Positions 52,801 through 60,644 of a stretch of DNA of 64,000 bases are shown piece by piece. A model generated the notes under the pieces. It saw only the letters and a program-made list of their open reading frames with translations. It did no database searches and was not told the DNA's origin. The stretch is from CAZYQW01 sp964649825. GTDB lineage: Bacteria; Planctomycetota; B15-G4; JADJEK01. Each line of letters opens with the position of its first letter. The first letter of the stretch is position 1. Location: the NCBI GenBank assembly GCA_964649825.1, contig CAZYQW010000044.1, positions 1 to 64,000 of the forward strand. The letters run 5' to 3'. The translations under genes and the position numbers were made by a program.

Positions 52801-55239
52801 ATGGCCGCCGACGCCAAGAACCGCCGTCGAACGTACGACCACCAGGCCATCGAGTCGAAGTGGCAGAAGTTCTGGCTCGAGAACGAGACGTTCCGGGCCG
52901 ACGAGGCCGCCCCGGGCGAGAAGTTCTACGTGCTCGACATGTTCCCGTACCCGTCTGGCGCGGGCCTCCACGTCGGCCACCCCGAGGGTTACACCGCCTC
53001 CGACATCGTCGCGCGGTACAAGCGCATGCGCGGCTTCAACGTGCTCCATCCGATCGGCTGGGACGCGTTCGGGCTTCCGGCCGAGCAGTACGCGATCGAG
53101 ACCGGGACGCATCCGGCCGAGACGACGAAGCGGAACATCGCGACGTTCAAGCGTCAGATCCAGTCGCTCGGCTTCTCCTACGACTGGAGCCGCGAACTCG
53201 CGACGACGGACCCCGGCTACGTGCGCTGGACGCAGTGGCTGTTCCTGCGGCTGTGGGATGAGGGCCTCGTCTACGAGGCCGAGGTACCGGTGAACTGGTG
53301 CCCGGCGCTCGGGACCGTCCTCGCGAACGAGGAGGTCGTCGACGGCAAGAGCGAGCGGGGCGGCCATCCGGTGATCCGCCGGCCGATGCGGCAGTGGATG
53401 CTGCGCATCACGCGCTATGCCGACCGCCTGCTGGACGACCTGCAGGAGGTCGACTGGTTCGAATCGATCAAGGCGATGCAGACGCACTGGATCGGTCGGT
53501 CCGAGGGCGCCGAGGTGTCGTTCCGCCTCGCCGATCACGACGGCGAGATCCGCGTCTTCACCACGCGTCCCGACACGCTGTTCGGCGCGACGTACATGGT
53601 GCTCGCGCCCGAGCATCCGCTCGTCGCGAAGATCACGACGGCGAAGCAGAAGTCCGCCGTCGACGCCTACGTCGCCGCGGCGGCGCGCAAGTCCGACCTC
53701 GATCGAACCGACCTCGCGAAGGAGAAGTCCGGGGTCTTCACCGGCGCCTCTGCGATCAACCCCATGACCGACGAGCGGATCCCGGTGTGGATCGCCGACT
53801 ACATCCTGATCTCGTACGGCACTGGCGCGATCATGGCCGTGCCCGCGCACGATGAGCGCGACCACGCGTTCGCGACGAAGTACGGGATCGAGATCCGGAA
53901 CGTCGTCTCGCCGGCCGGCGAGGGCGCACCGCCGGCCGGCGAGCCGTTCACCGCTCCCGGCTTCGCGATGAACTCGGGCGAGTTCGACGGCCTTTCGACG
54001 GCCGAGCTCAAGAAGCGGATCACCGCCCGGCTCGAGCAGGAGGGGATCGGGCAAGGGACCGTCAACTATCGCCTGCGCGACTGGCTCTTCTCGCGCCAGC
54101 GCTATTGGGGCGAGCCGTTCCCCCTCGTCCGCTGCGCCGCGTGCGGCGTGGTGCCGGTCCCCGAGGACCAGCTCCCCGTGATGCTGCCGGACGTGCCCGA
54201 CTACCGCCCGACCGGGGACGGCGAGCCGCCGCTCGCGCGGGCCGCGGAGTGGGTGAAGACGAGCTGCCCGGAGTGCGGCGGCGCGGCGGAGCGCGACACG
54301 AACACGATGCCGAACTGGGCGGGGTCCTGCTGGTACTTCCTCCGCTACTGCGACGCGACCAACGACGCGCAGCCGTTCGATCGCGCCAAAGTGGACGCGT
54401 GGATGCCGGTCGACCTGTACATCGGCGGCGCCGAGCACGCGGTGATGCACCTGCTCTACGCGCGGTTCTGGCACAAGGTCTTCTACGACCTCGGGCTCCT
54501 CGGCTCGAAGGAGCCGTTCAAGCGCCTCGTCAACCAGGGCATGATCCTGGGCGAGGACAACGAGAAGATGTCGAAGTCGCGCGGCAACGTCATCAATCCG
54601 GACGACGTGGTGGCGGAGCATGGTGCCGACTCGCTGCGGCTGTACGAGATGTTCATGGGTCCGCTCGAGGCGACGAAGCCGTGGAGCACGCGCGCCATCA
54701 TCGGCGTGCGGCGCTTCCTCGAGCGTTCGTTCGACGTCTTCCACCGCGACCTGATCGACGATCCGCCGTCCGACGCGGAGCGGAAGCTCACGCACCGGAC
54801 GGTGAAGGCGGTGACCGAGGACGTCGAGACGATCAGCCAATTCAACACCGCGATCTCGCGGATGATGGAGCTCGTGAACGGCATCGCGAGGAACCCGGTC
54901 CAGCACCGGGAGACGCTGGAGACGTTCGCGAAGATCCTGTCGCCCTTTGCCCCGCACGTGGCCGAGGAAGCGTGGCAGTCGCTCGGTCACGCCGGGACGA
55001 TCGCCTACGAGCCGTGGCCGACGTGGGACGAAGCGCTGTGCAAGGACGACGAGGTCGAGGTCGGCGTGCAGGTCCAGGGCAAGCTGAAGGCACGGATCAC
55101 GTTGCCCACCGACGCGACCGAGGACGCCCACCGCGAAGCGGCGCTGGCCGATGAGAAGGTGCGTCAAGCGATCGCCGGGCAGACGGTCCGCAAGGTGATC
55201 GTCGTGAAGGGGCGTCTCGTGAACATCGTGGTGGGTTGA
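52801..55239 (+). CDS. leuS: Leucyl-tRNA synthetase
   Basis: This 812-residue class I synthetase charges tRNA-Leu. It has the HIGH-type motif in PYPSGAGLHVGHPEGY (near residue 50), a CP1 editing domain with the threonine-rich strand TTRPDTLFGATYMVL, and KMSKSRGNVINPDDV (near 590). An anticodon-binding domain and the C-terminal tail follow. ATG 52801 gives the standard N-terminus; the frame extends upstream to 52639 without a good start. It is 67 bp upstream of proS. Confidence 0.97.
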   Translation: MAADAKNRRRTYDHQAIESKWQKFWLENETFRADEAAPGEKFYVLDMFPYPSGAGLHVGHPEGYTASDIVARYKRMRGFNVLHPIGWDAFGLPAEQYAIETGTHPAETTKRNIATFKRQIQSLGFSYDWSRELATTDPGYVRWTQWLFLRLWDEGLVYEAEVPVNWCPALGTVLANEEVVDGKSERGGHPVIRRPMRQWMLRITRYADRLLDDLQEVDWFESIKAMQTHWIGRSEGAEVSFRLADHDGEIRVFTTRPDTLFGATYMVLAPEHPLVAKITTAKQKSAVDAYVAAAARKSDLDRTDLAKEKSGVFTGASAINPMTDERIPVWIADYILISYGTGAIMAVPAHDERDHAFATKYGIEIRNVVSPAGEGAPPAGEPFTAPGFAMNSGEFDGLSTAELKKRITARLEQEGIGQGTVNYRLRDWLFSRQRYWGEPFPLVRCAACGVVPVPEDQLPVMLPDVPDYRPTGDGEPPLARAAEWVKTSCPECGGAAERDTNTMPNWAGSCWYFLRYCDATNDAQPFDRAKVDAWMPVDLYIGGAEHAVMHLLYARFWHKVFYDLGLLGSKEPFKRLVNQGMILGEDNEKMSKSRGNVINPDDVVAEHGADSLRLYEMFMGPLEATKPWSTRAIIGVRRFLERSFDVFHRDLIDDPPSDAERKLTHRTVKAVTEDVETISQFNTAISRMMELVNGIARNPVQHRETLETFAKILSPFAPHVAEEAWQSLGHAGTIAYEPWPTWDEALCKDDEVEVGVQVQGKLKARITLPTDATEDAHREAALADEKVRQAIAGQTVRKVIVVKGRLVNIVVG

Positions 55240-55306
55240 CCCGTCCCACTCGGGCCGTTCCCGGTAGGGCAAGAGCGAGAATCCGTGGTTGACGAGGTAG
55301 CCGAAC

Positions 55307-56740
55307 ATGGCCGACAAGAAGATCGCGAAGCGCGAGGACGACTACTCGCAGTGGTACCAGGACATCATCCTTCGGGCGGAGCTGGCCGACTACTCGCCGG
55401 TCCGCGGCTGCATGGTGTTCCGCCCGCGCGGCTACGCGATCTGGGAGAACATCCAGCGCGATCTCGACCGGCGCTTCAAGGAGACCGGGCACCAGAACGC
55501 GTACTTCCCGCTCTTCATCCCCGAGTCGTTCATGAAGAAAGAGGCGCAGCATGTCGAAGGCTTCGCGCCCGAGTGCGCGGTCGTCACCCACGGCGGCGGA
55601 GAGAAGCTCGAGGAGCCGCTCTACGTGCGCCCCACGTCGGAGACGATCATCGGCTCGATGTACTCGAAGTGGGTGCAGTCGTGGCGCGACCTGCCCGTGC
55701 TCATCAATCAATGGGCGAACGTCGTCCGTTGGGAGATGCGCACGCGGCTTTTCCTGCGGACCACCGAGTTCCTGTGGCAGGAAGGGCACACGCTCCACGA
55801 GACGCACGCCGAGGCGATCGAGGAAGTGCACCGCATGCTGCACGTCTACAAGAGCTTCGTCGAGGAGATGCTGGCCGTTCCGGTGCTGCATGGCGAGAAG
55901 ACCGCGAGCGAGCGGTTCGCGGGCGCGCTCAGCACGGTCTGCATCGAGGCGCTGATGCAGGACGGCAAGGCGCTCCAGGCGGGCACGTCGCACGACCTCG
56001 GCCAGAACTTCTCGAAGGCGTTCGACATCACCTTCACCGGGCGCGACGGCGCGCTCGACCACGGCTGGGCGACGTCGTGGGGCGTCTCCACGCGGCTCAT
56101 CGGCGCGCTCATCATGGCGCACTCCGACGACCAGGGGCTCGTGATGCCGCCGCGCGTCGCCCCCGAACCGGTCGTCATCGTGCCGATCTGGAAGACCGAC
56201 GAGGAGAAGGCGCTGGTCTGCGAGAAGGCGTTCCAATTGAAAGCCGCGTTGAAGGATCGGAACACGATCGCGATCGTGGACGACCGCGACCAGTTCAAGC
56301 CCGGCTTCAAGTACAACGAGTGGGAGCTTCGGGGCGTCCCCGTGCGGATCGAGATCGGTCCGCGCGACGTCGCGAGCGATCAGTGCGCGTTGAAGAAGCG
56401 GACCGGCGGCGACAAGGAGTTCGTGTCGTTCGGCGCGGCGGTGGACCGGATCGGCGCCGCGTTGGAGGAGATCCAGGCCGGTCTCTTCGCGAAGGCGCGC
56501 GACTTCCGTGCGGCAAACACGCACGTCGTCGGCTCGTACGACGAGTTCAAGGAGGCGATCGAGAAGGGCGGCTTCGTGCGCGCGAACTGGGACGGCTCGG
56601 CCGCAACCGAGGCGAAGGTGAAGGAGGAGACGAAGGCGACGATCCGCTGCATCGAGGCCGAGGGCTCCGAGGCGACGGGGCCGTGCATGGTCTCGGGGCA
56701 GCCGGGCAAGCACCTCGCGACGTTCGCGCGAGCCTACTGA
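55307..56740 (+). CDS. proS: Prolyl-tRNA synthetase, archaeal/eukaryotic-type
   Basis: This 477-residue class II synthetase belongs to the ProS3 (archaeal/eukaryote-like) form: it lacks the long bacterial editing insertion and starts DDYSQWYQDIILRAELADYSPVRG. Motif 2 includes VVRWEMRTRLFLRTTEFLWQEGHT; motif 3 is AFDITFTGRDG...WGVSTRLIGALIMAH. The C-terminal zinc-type domain ends in FARAY. GAGG lies about ten bases before the ATG. It overlaps the convergent gene by 7 bp. Confidence 0.96.
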   Translation: MADKKIAKREDDYSQWYQDIILRAELADYSPVRGCMVFRPRGYAIWENIQRDLDRRFKETGHQNAYFPLFIPESFMKKEAQHVEGFAPECAVVTHGGGEKLEEPLYVRPTSETIIGSMYSKWVQSWRDLPVLINQWANVVRWEMRTRLFLRTTEFLWQEGHTLHETHAEAIEEVHRMLHVYKSFVEEMLAVPVLHGEKTASERFAGALSTVCIEALMQDGKALQAGTSHDLGQNFSKAFDITFTGRDGALDHGWATSWGVSTRLIGALIMAHSDDQGLVMPPRVAPEPVVIVPIWKTDEEKALVCEKAFQLKAALKDRNTIAIVDDRDQFKPGFKYNEWELRGVPVRIEIGPRDVASDQCALKKRTGGDKEFVSFGAAVDRIGAALEEIQAGLFAKARDFRAANTHVVGSYDEFKEAIEKGGFVRANWDGSAATEAKVKEETKATIRCIEAEGSEATGPCMVSGQPGKHLATFARAY

Positions 56741-58014
56741 TCGACGACGCGGGACGCGGACCCTGACTCGCCGAGAACTCGATCGCGGGCGAACGCGCGC
56801 GCGGCGCCGGCGTCGCGGAACTCCCCGTCGAGCTGCCGATCGAACGCCTCGTCGAGGAGCTGGTCGAACGCTCGACCCTCGGGCAAGCCGAGCGCGAGCA
56901 GATCCTCCGCGACGAGGAATGGGGCCGGCGGAGGTCCGACCGCGTTCGCCGCCTCGGCCCGGCGGATCAAGGGGTCGAGGTCGCCGCCGTCGATCGCGTG
57001 GGCGAGCCGCGCGAGCTCCGCGACGTCCGCGACGAGCGCCACCCGGCGCAGCACGCCGTCGGTGACGGCGGCGTCCGCGGCGAGTGGACCCGCGAGCGCC
57101 GCGAGATCGACGCGGCGCTCGATCGCGCTGGCCGCGTCGTCGAATCCGAGCGCGCGCGCGGCGCGCTCGACGTCGACCTCCAGATCGGCGACGAGCGCCG
57201 CGATCATGAACTCGAGGGGGTTCGACGACGTTCGTCGCACGCGTGCCGCGCGGTCGAGTCGCGCGCCGACCGCGGCGCGCGCCGCCGCGCTGGCGAGGCT
57301 CGTCTCTCCGAGCACCGCCCGCGCGGCACCGGCGTCGACGAACGCGTCGAGGCCGCGGGCCGGCTCGGACGCTTCGACCAGCCAGCGATCGACTTCGTAC
57401 CGCCGTCGCGCTTGGGGTGCGGTTCGCACGTCGCACCGGCGCGCGACCTCGAGCGTCGAACGATCGACCTCGACCTCGAACCCGAGCCGAGCCGTGAGCC
57501 CGGCGAGGCGGAGCGGACTCGCCGCGTCCTCGGCCAGCGCCGGACCGACGTGCCGCAGCCGTCCCGACTCCAAGTCGCGGAGCCCGCCCTGCGGATCGAG
57601 CCACCGACCCGTCAGCGGGTCGAGGAGGATGGCGTCGATCGTCAGAGCGCAATGCTCGCGCGCCCACGCCTCGGGCCCGCGGTCGTCTCGATGGTCGTCG
57701 CGGACGCCGAGCACCGTGACGCGAGCTCCGTCCCGTTCGATCCGTGCCATCGATGGGTCGTGCGACACGGAGACGCGGTCCGGCAGGAGCGCGTCCCGGG
57801 TCGACGCCGGGAGGCCGACGATCACGACGTCCACGTGACGGCGGGACACCCGCGCGAGGCGTTCCCAGACGACCTCGCCGGCCAAGTAGAGGCGACCTCC
57901 CGACTCGGCAATCGACCGAGCGAGGGCGTACGCGAGGTTGAGATCGGGGTCGTTCACGGCGCCAACGGATCCATCGAAACGTCGTACCACATCTTGTGGA
58001 TCGCCCGGATTCAC
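56734..58014 (-). CDS. Degenerate tRNA nucleotidyltransferase/poly(A) polymerase-like protein
   Basis: This 426-residue protein starts at GTG 58014. It follows the CCA-adding enzyme layout: an N-terminal nucleotidyltransferase fold, then LTIDAILLDPLTGRWLDPQGGLRDLESGRLRHVG (the T-I-N-A...D-P-x-G-G...D-L...L-R block), and helical domains after residue 160. However, the catalytic GGxVRDxLL...DxD region reads LAGEVVWERL...HVDVV, with the Arg-Asp and the first metal Asp missing. RRDFTINA reads EHCALTIDA. It may therefore be catalytically dead. Convergent with proS. Confidence 0.7.
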   Translation of the reverse strand: MNPGDPQDVVRRFDGSVGAVNDPDLNLAYALARSIAESGGRLYLAGEVVWERLARVSRRHVDVVIVGLPASTRDALLPDRVSVSHDPSMARIERDGARVTVLGVRDDHRDDRGPEAWAREHCALTIDAILLDPLTGRWLDPQGGLRDLESGRLRHVGPALAEDAASPLRLAGLTARLGFEVEVDRSTLEVARRCDVRTAPQARRRYEVDRWLVEASEPARGLDAFVDAGAARAVLGETSLASAAARAAVGARLDRAARVRRTSSNPLEFMIAALVADLEVDVERAARALGFDDAASAIERRVDLAALAGPLAADAAVTDGVLRRVALVADVAELARLAHAIDGGDLDPLIRRAEAANAVGPPPAPFLVAEDLLALGLPEGRAFDQLLDEAFDRQLDGEFRDAGAARAFARDRVLGESGSASRVVDQ

Positions 58015-58091
58015 ATGCTCCGGGTTGATGTACAGGACCGGGTGCGGTAAGGTCCACGACGCCGTACCGGAGACTTTCTAGTCGGGCGACT

Positions 58092-58173
58092 CAGGCGGTT
58101 GGGTGACCGACGTGCGGTGGAGCGGTGATCCCGGCTTCGAGCCGAGAGGCCATGTCGAAGCTCCGGCCGCCTG
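58092..58173. ncRNA. Candidate structured RNA element
   Basis: Between two divergent genes, CAGGCGG (58092-58098) can pair with CCGCCTG (58167-58173). Inside, GCTTCGA (58134-58140) pairs with TCGAAGC (58155-58161); CGGCT/AGCCG offers an alternative inner hairpin around 58132-58144. Two nested 7-bp perfect helices in 82 bp suggest a leader or small RNA. It does not match the consensus of tmRNA, SRP RNA, RNase P or riboswitches I know. Part of the pairing may reflect high GC. Confidence 0.3.
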
Positions 58174-58308
58174 GTTTCGTCGTCGCGGGCCGAGCCCGGC
58201 TCGGCGCCTAGTGTAGCGATGGTGGCCTCAGGAGCCACCTTCCCTGCGGGCGCGGGCCGGACGTCCTGCGCGGCGAGACCCGCCCCCAGCAACGTGAAGG
58301 ATGTTCCG

Positions 58309-59289
58309 ATGGTCAAGAAGTCGCTTTTCGCCCGGCTCTTCAGTCGTAACGAGGCCGCCAGCGCGGTGGGAACGCGAACGGCGTCACGGCCGTCGGCACC
58401 CGCCCCGCGCGCAACGCGGACGGCCGAACCGCCGGTGGCGTCCCGGTCCTCGTCCCCGTCCTCGTCCCCGTCCAAGGCGGCGGCGGCGGCGGCGGCCCGC
58501 AAGGACGCGGCCTCGTCCCCCAAGGCGTCCGGGTCGAACGGCTCGAACGGCAACGGTGCGAACCGGACGAACGGCGCCGGTCGCGACGCGGTCGAGGTCG
58601 AAGTCGAGCCGGTCCGCACGGCGGTCGCGGTCGAGCCCCGGCTGGAGCCCCGCCGGTCGGACGGACCGGCGGTGAAGACCTCCGAGATGACGCGGGAAGA
58701 AGAGCTCGGGATGAAGCTGAAGGAAGGCTTCAACGGGATCTCGACCGTCCTCTCCGGCATCGACCGCAAGATCGACCAGCACCAGCAGACGTCGAACGAG
58801 CTGATCGTCTCGGTACGACGCATCCCCGAGATGATGAAGGACGTCCCGGACGCATCGAAGGCGGGAATCGAGCTCCTCACCACGATCTCGGCGATCCTCG
58901 ATGCGCAGGGGCGGGCCACCAACGAGCTGCTCGCCAAGATCGGCGACGTGCCGTCGGCGCTCCTCACCCTCGAGACCCGCTTCAACGAGCAGGTCGCGGA
59001 CCTCGCCAAGGCCGGCCACCGCGCCGAGAAAACGGCGCACGAGACGCAGGGCAAGGTCCAGGCCGCGTTCTCGCAGGTCACTTCGCGCGTCGACGAGATC
59101 GCCACCGCGCAGACCAAGCGGCAGGACGACCTGCTCCGTGAGATGCGCCGCCAGCAGGCCGAGCAGGACCGGCGGGTCGAAGCCCTCGTCAAGCGATCAG
59201 GCGCTTCGACGAAGATGATGGTCTTCCTGATGATCGTCGTGATCGCCGCGCTGCTGCTCGTCGTTCAGCAACTCGGCGCCGCCCACTGA
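58309..59289 (+). CDS. Tail-anchored coiled-coil protein
   Basis: This 326-residue protein begins at ATG 58309 (AAGGA upstream). Residues 1-120 are low-complexity Ala/Ser/Pro/Asn. Residues 125-300 are a long helical coiled coil (EELGMKLKEGFNGISTVLSGI, ITSRVDEIATAQTKRQDDLL-type heptads). A C-terminal TM helix near 305-320 (MMVFLMIVVIAALLLVVQQL) makes it tail-anchored with the rod in the cytoplasm. No enzymatic domain is recognised. Its terminator follows at 59346. Confidence 0.7.
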   Translation: MVKKSLFARLFSRNEAASAVGTRTASRPSAPAPRATRTAEPPVASRSSSPSSSPSKAAAAAAARKDAASSPKASGSNGSNGNGANRTNGAGRDAVEVEVEPVRTAVAVEPRLEPRRSDGPAVKTSEMTREEELGMKLKEGFNGISTVLSGIDRKIDQHQQTSNELIVSVRRIPEMMKDVPDASKAGIELLTTISAILDAQGRATNELLAKIGDVPSALLTLETRFNEQVADLAKAGHRAEKTAHETQGKVQAAFSQVTSRVDEIATAQTKRQDDLLREMRRQQAEQDRRVEALVKRSGASTKMMVFLMIVVIAALLLVVQQLGAAH

Positions 59290-59345
59290 TCCGTCGGGCC
59301 GCTTCGGAGAGCGGTGGGCGTGACCCATTCGGTCCGTCCGCCCCT

Positions 59346-59377
59346 CGACTTGGGGCCCTCGGCAAGTCGGTTTTTTT
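59346..59377 (+). terminator. Intrinsic terminator of the coiled-coil gene
   Basis: CGACTTG (59346-59352) and CAAGTCG (59363-59369) form a perfect 7-bp stem with a 10-nt loop, followed after one G by seven T residues. It lies 57 bp downstream of the stop codon at 59289. This is the clearest Rho-independent terminator in the window. Confidence 0.8.
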
Positions 59378-59468
59378 CGATCAAGCCATCTTGATTCCCT
59401 CTTTGCGGGATCCATGCATCCGCGATCTCGCCCGCAAAGTTCTCCCTTCCGAACCGTACGAATCCGGT

Positions 59469-59477
59469 TGTGGATAA
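59469..59477 (-). promoter_or_regulatory. DnaA-box-like 9-mer
   Basis: The plus strand reads TGTGGATAA, an exact complement of the DnaA box TTATCCACA, inside GGTTGTGGATAACTCGTGCAC. It shares 12 bases with the site at 6677. It could bind DnaA, but no cluster of boxes or unwinding element is seen. Confidence 0.45.
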
Positions 59478-59705
59478 CTCGTGCACAACTGACCGTGGGT
59501 CCTGGCTCGATCGCGGTCACCGGCGGTCGGCGAGGGCTCGGGAATCGCCCAGAAACCGAAGTAGATCAGTGACTTAGAGCCGAGCTACGGGCTGATCCCC
59601 CGGCTGGACGCCGCGCGACGCGGTCCCGCGCTGGATTTGTGGAGGAGAGTGCCGGAATCGCTAGATTCCGCTCCGATCGTTCCCTGCCGCGGAGACGCCG
59701 TCCGG

Positions 59706-60641
59706 ATGACGAAGATCACGGATCCACGGGCGTCGTGGGCGCCGCCCGGGCCGGCGCTGGCGACGGCCCTCGTGGCCGTTCTGTGCCTCATCTGGGGGAG
59801 CACGTGGCTCGTCATCCGGGAGGGGCTGAAGGACCTTCCCCCGTTCAGCTCCGCCGCGATCCGTTTCGCGGTGGCGGCGTTCCTCATGATCGGCGTGGCA
59901 CGTCTCCTGGCCGGCCGCGAGGGGGGGACGCGCCCGTCGTGGCGTCTGGTGCTCGTGATGGGGGGGCTCCACTTCGCGGGCTCGTACGGCATCGTGTATT
60001 GGGCCGAGCAGTTCCTGCCCTCCGCGCACGCGTGCATCCTGTGGGCCGTCTTCCCGCTGCTCATGGCGATCACCGGACACGTCGCGCTGCCGGGCGAGCG
60101 GCTGCGACCGATCCATGGGGTCGGGTTCTTGGCCGGCTTCGCGGGCGTGGTCCTCCTGTTCGCGACGGACGTTCGCGGGCTCGGGCCGGATGGGGTCCTC
60201 GCGGCCGGCGTGCTCCTCGTCAGCCCTCTGATCGTCGCGATCGGGACCGCGATCGTGAAGCGCTACGGTGCCGGGGCCAGCTCCTTGCTGCTGAATCGGG
60301 ACGGGATGCTGCTCGGGGCGTTGCTGCTCGCGATCGTGGCGGTTGCCTTCGAGCGCGACGCCGAGCTCCGCTTCACGCGCCGAGCGCTCTTCTCCATCGC
60401 GTATCTCGCCGTGGCCGGCACCGTCATCACGTTCACCATCTACTTCTGGCTCCTGCGCCACGCGCCCGCGTACAAGCTCTCCGTGATCCCCTACGTGCTC
60501 CCGGCCGTGGCGCTCGTCCTCGGCTACTTCCTCGCCGACGAGCCGATCGGCCCGACGACGGTGATCGGGTTCGCATGCATCGTCGTCGGGGTCCTGATCG
60601 TGACGCTCGTCGACCCGAGGGAGGGGCCGAGGGCCGCGTAG
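59706..60641 (+). CDS. EamA/DMT-family transporter
   Basis: This 311-residue membrane protein has ten TM helices in two EamA halves (residues 20-150 and 165-300). Landmarks are LCLIWGSTWLVIREGLKDLPP near the start, AGFAGVVLLF mid-protein, and YKLSVIPYVLPAVALVLGYFLADEPIGP near the end. Members export amino acids, metabolites or drugs; the substrate cannot be predicted. ATG 59706 (MTKITD) was preferred to the frame opening at 59637. Confidence 0.88.
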   Translation: MTKITDPRASWAPPGPALATALVAVLCLIWGSTWLVIREGLKDLPPFSSAAIRFAVAAFLMIGVARLLAGREGGTRPSWRLVLVMGGLHFAGSYGIVYWAEQFLPSAHACILWAVFPLLMAITGHVALPGERLRPIHGVGFLAGFAGVVLLFATDVRGLGPDGVLAAGVLLVSPLIVAIGTAIVKRYGAGASSLLLNRDGMLLGALLLAIVAVAFERDAELRFTRRALFSIAYLAVAGTVITFTIYFWLLRHAPAYKLSVIPYVLPAVALVLGYFLADEPIGPTTVIGFACIVVGVLIVTLVDPREGPRAA

Positions 60642-60644
60642 GAC

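Larger units (their letters stand above)
59290..59705. other. Intergenic region (416 bp)
   Basis: The gap between the coiled-coil gene and the DMT transporter holds an intrinsic terminator (59346-59377) and a second inverted repeat ATCAAG-CCAT-CTTGAT (59380-59395). It also holds one perfect DnaA-box 9-mer (59469-59477) and the sequence GTGCACAAC. It is more AT-rich than its surroundings. I see no RNA gene or reading frame worth calling. Confidence 0.7.
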
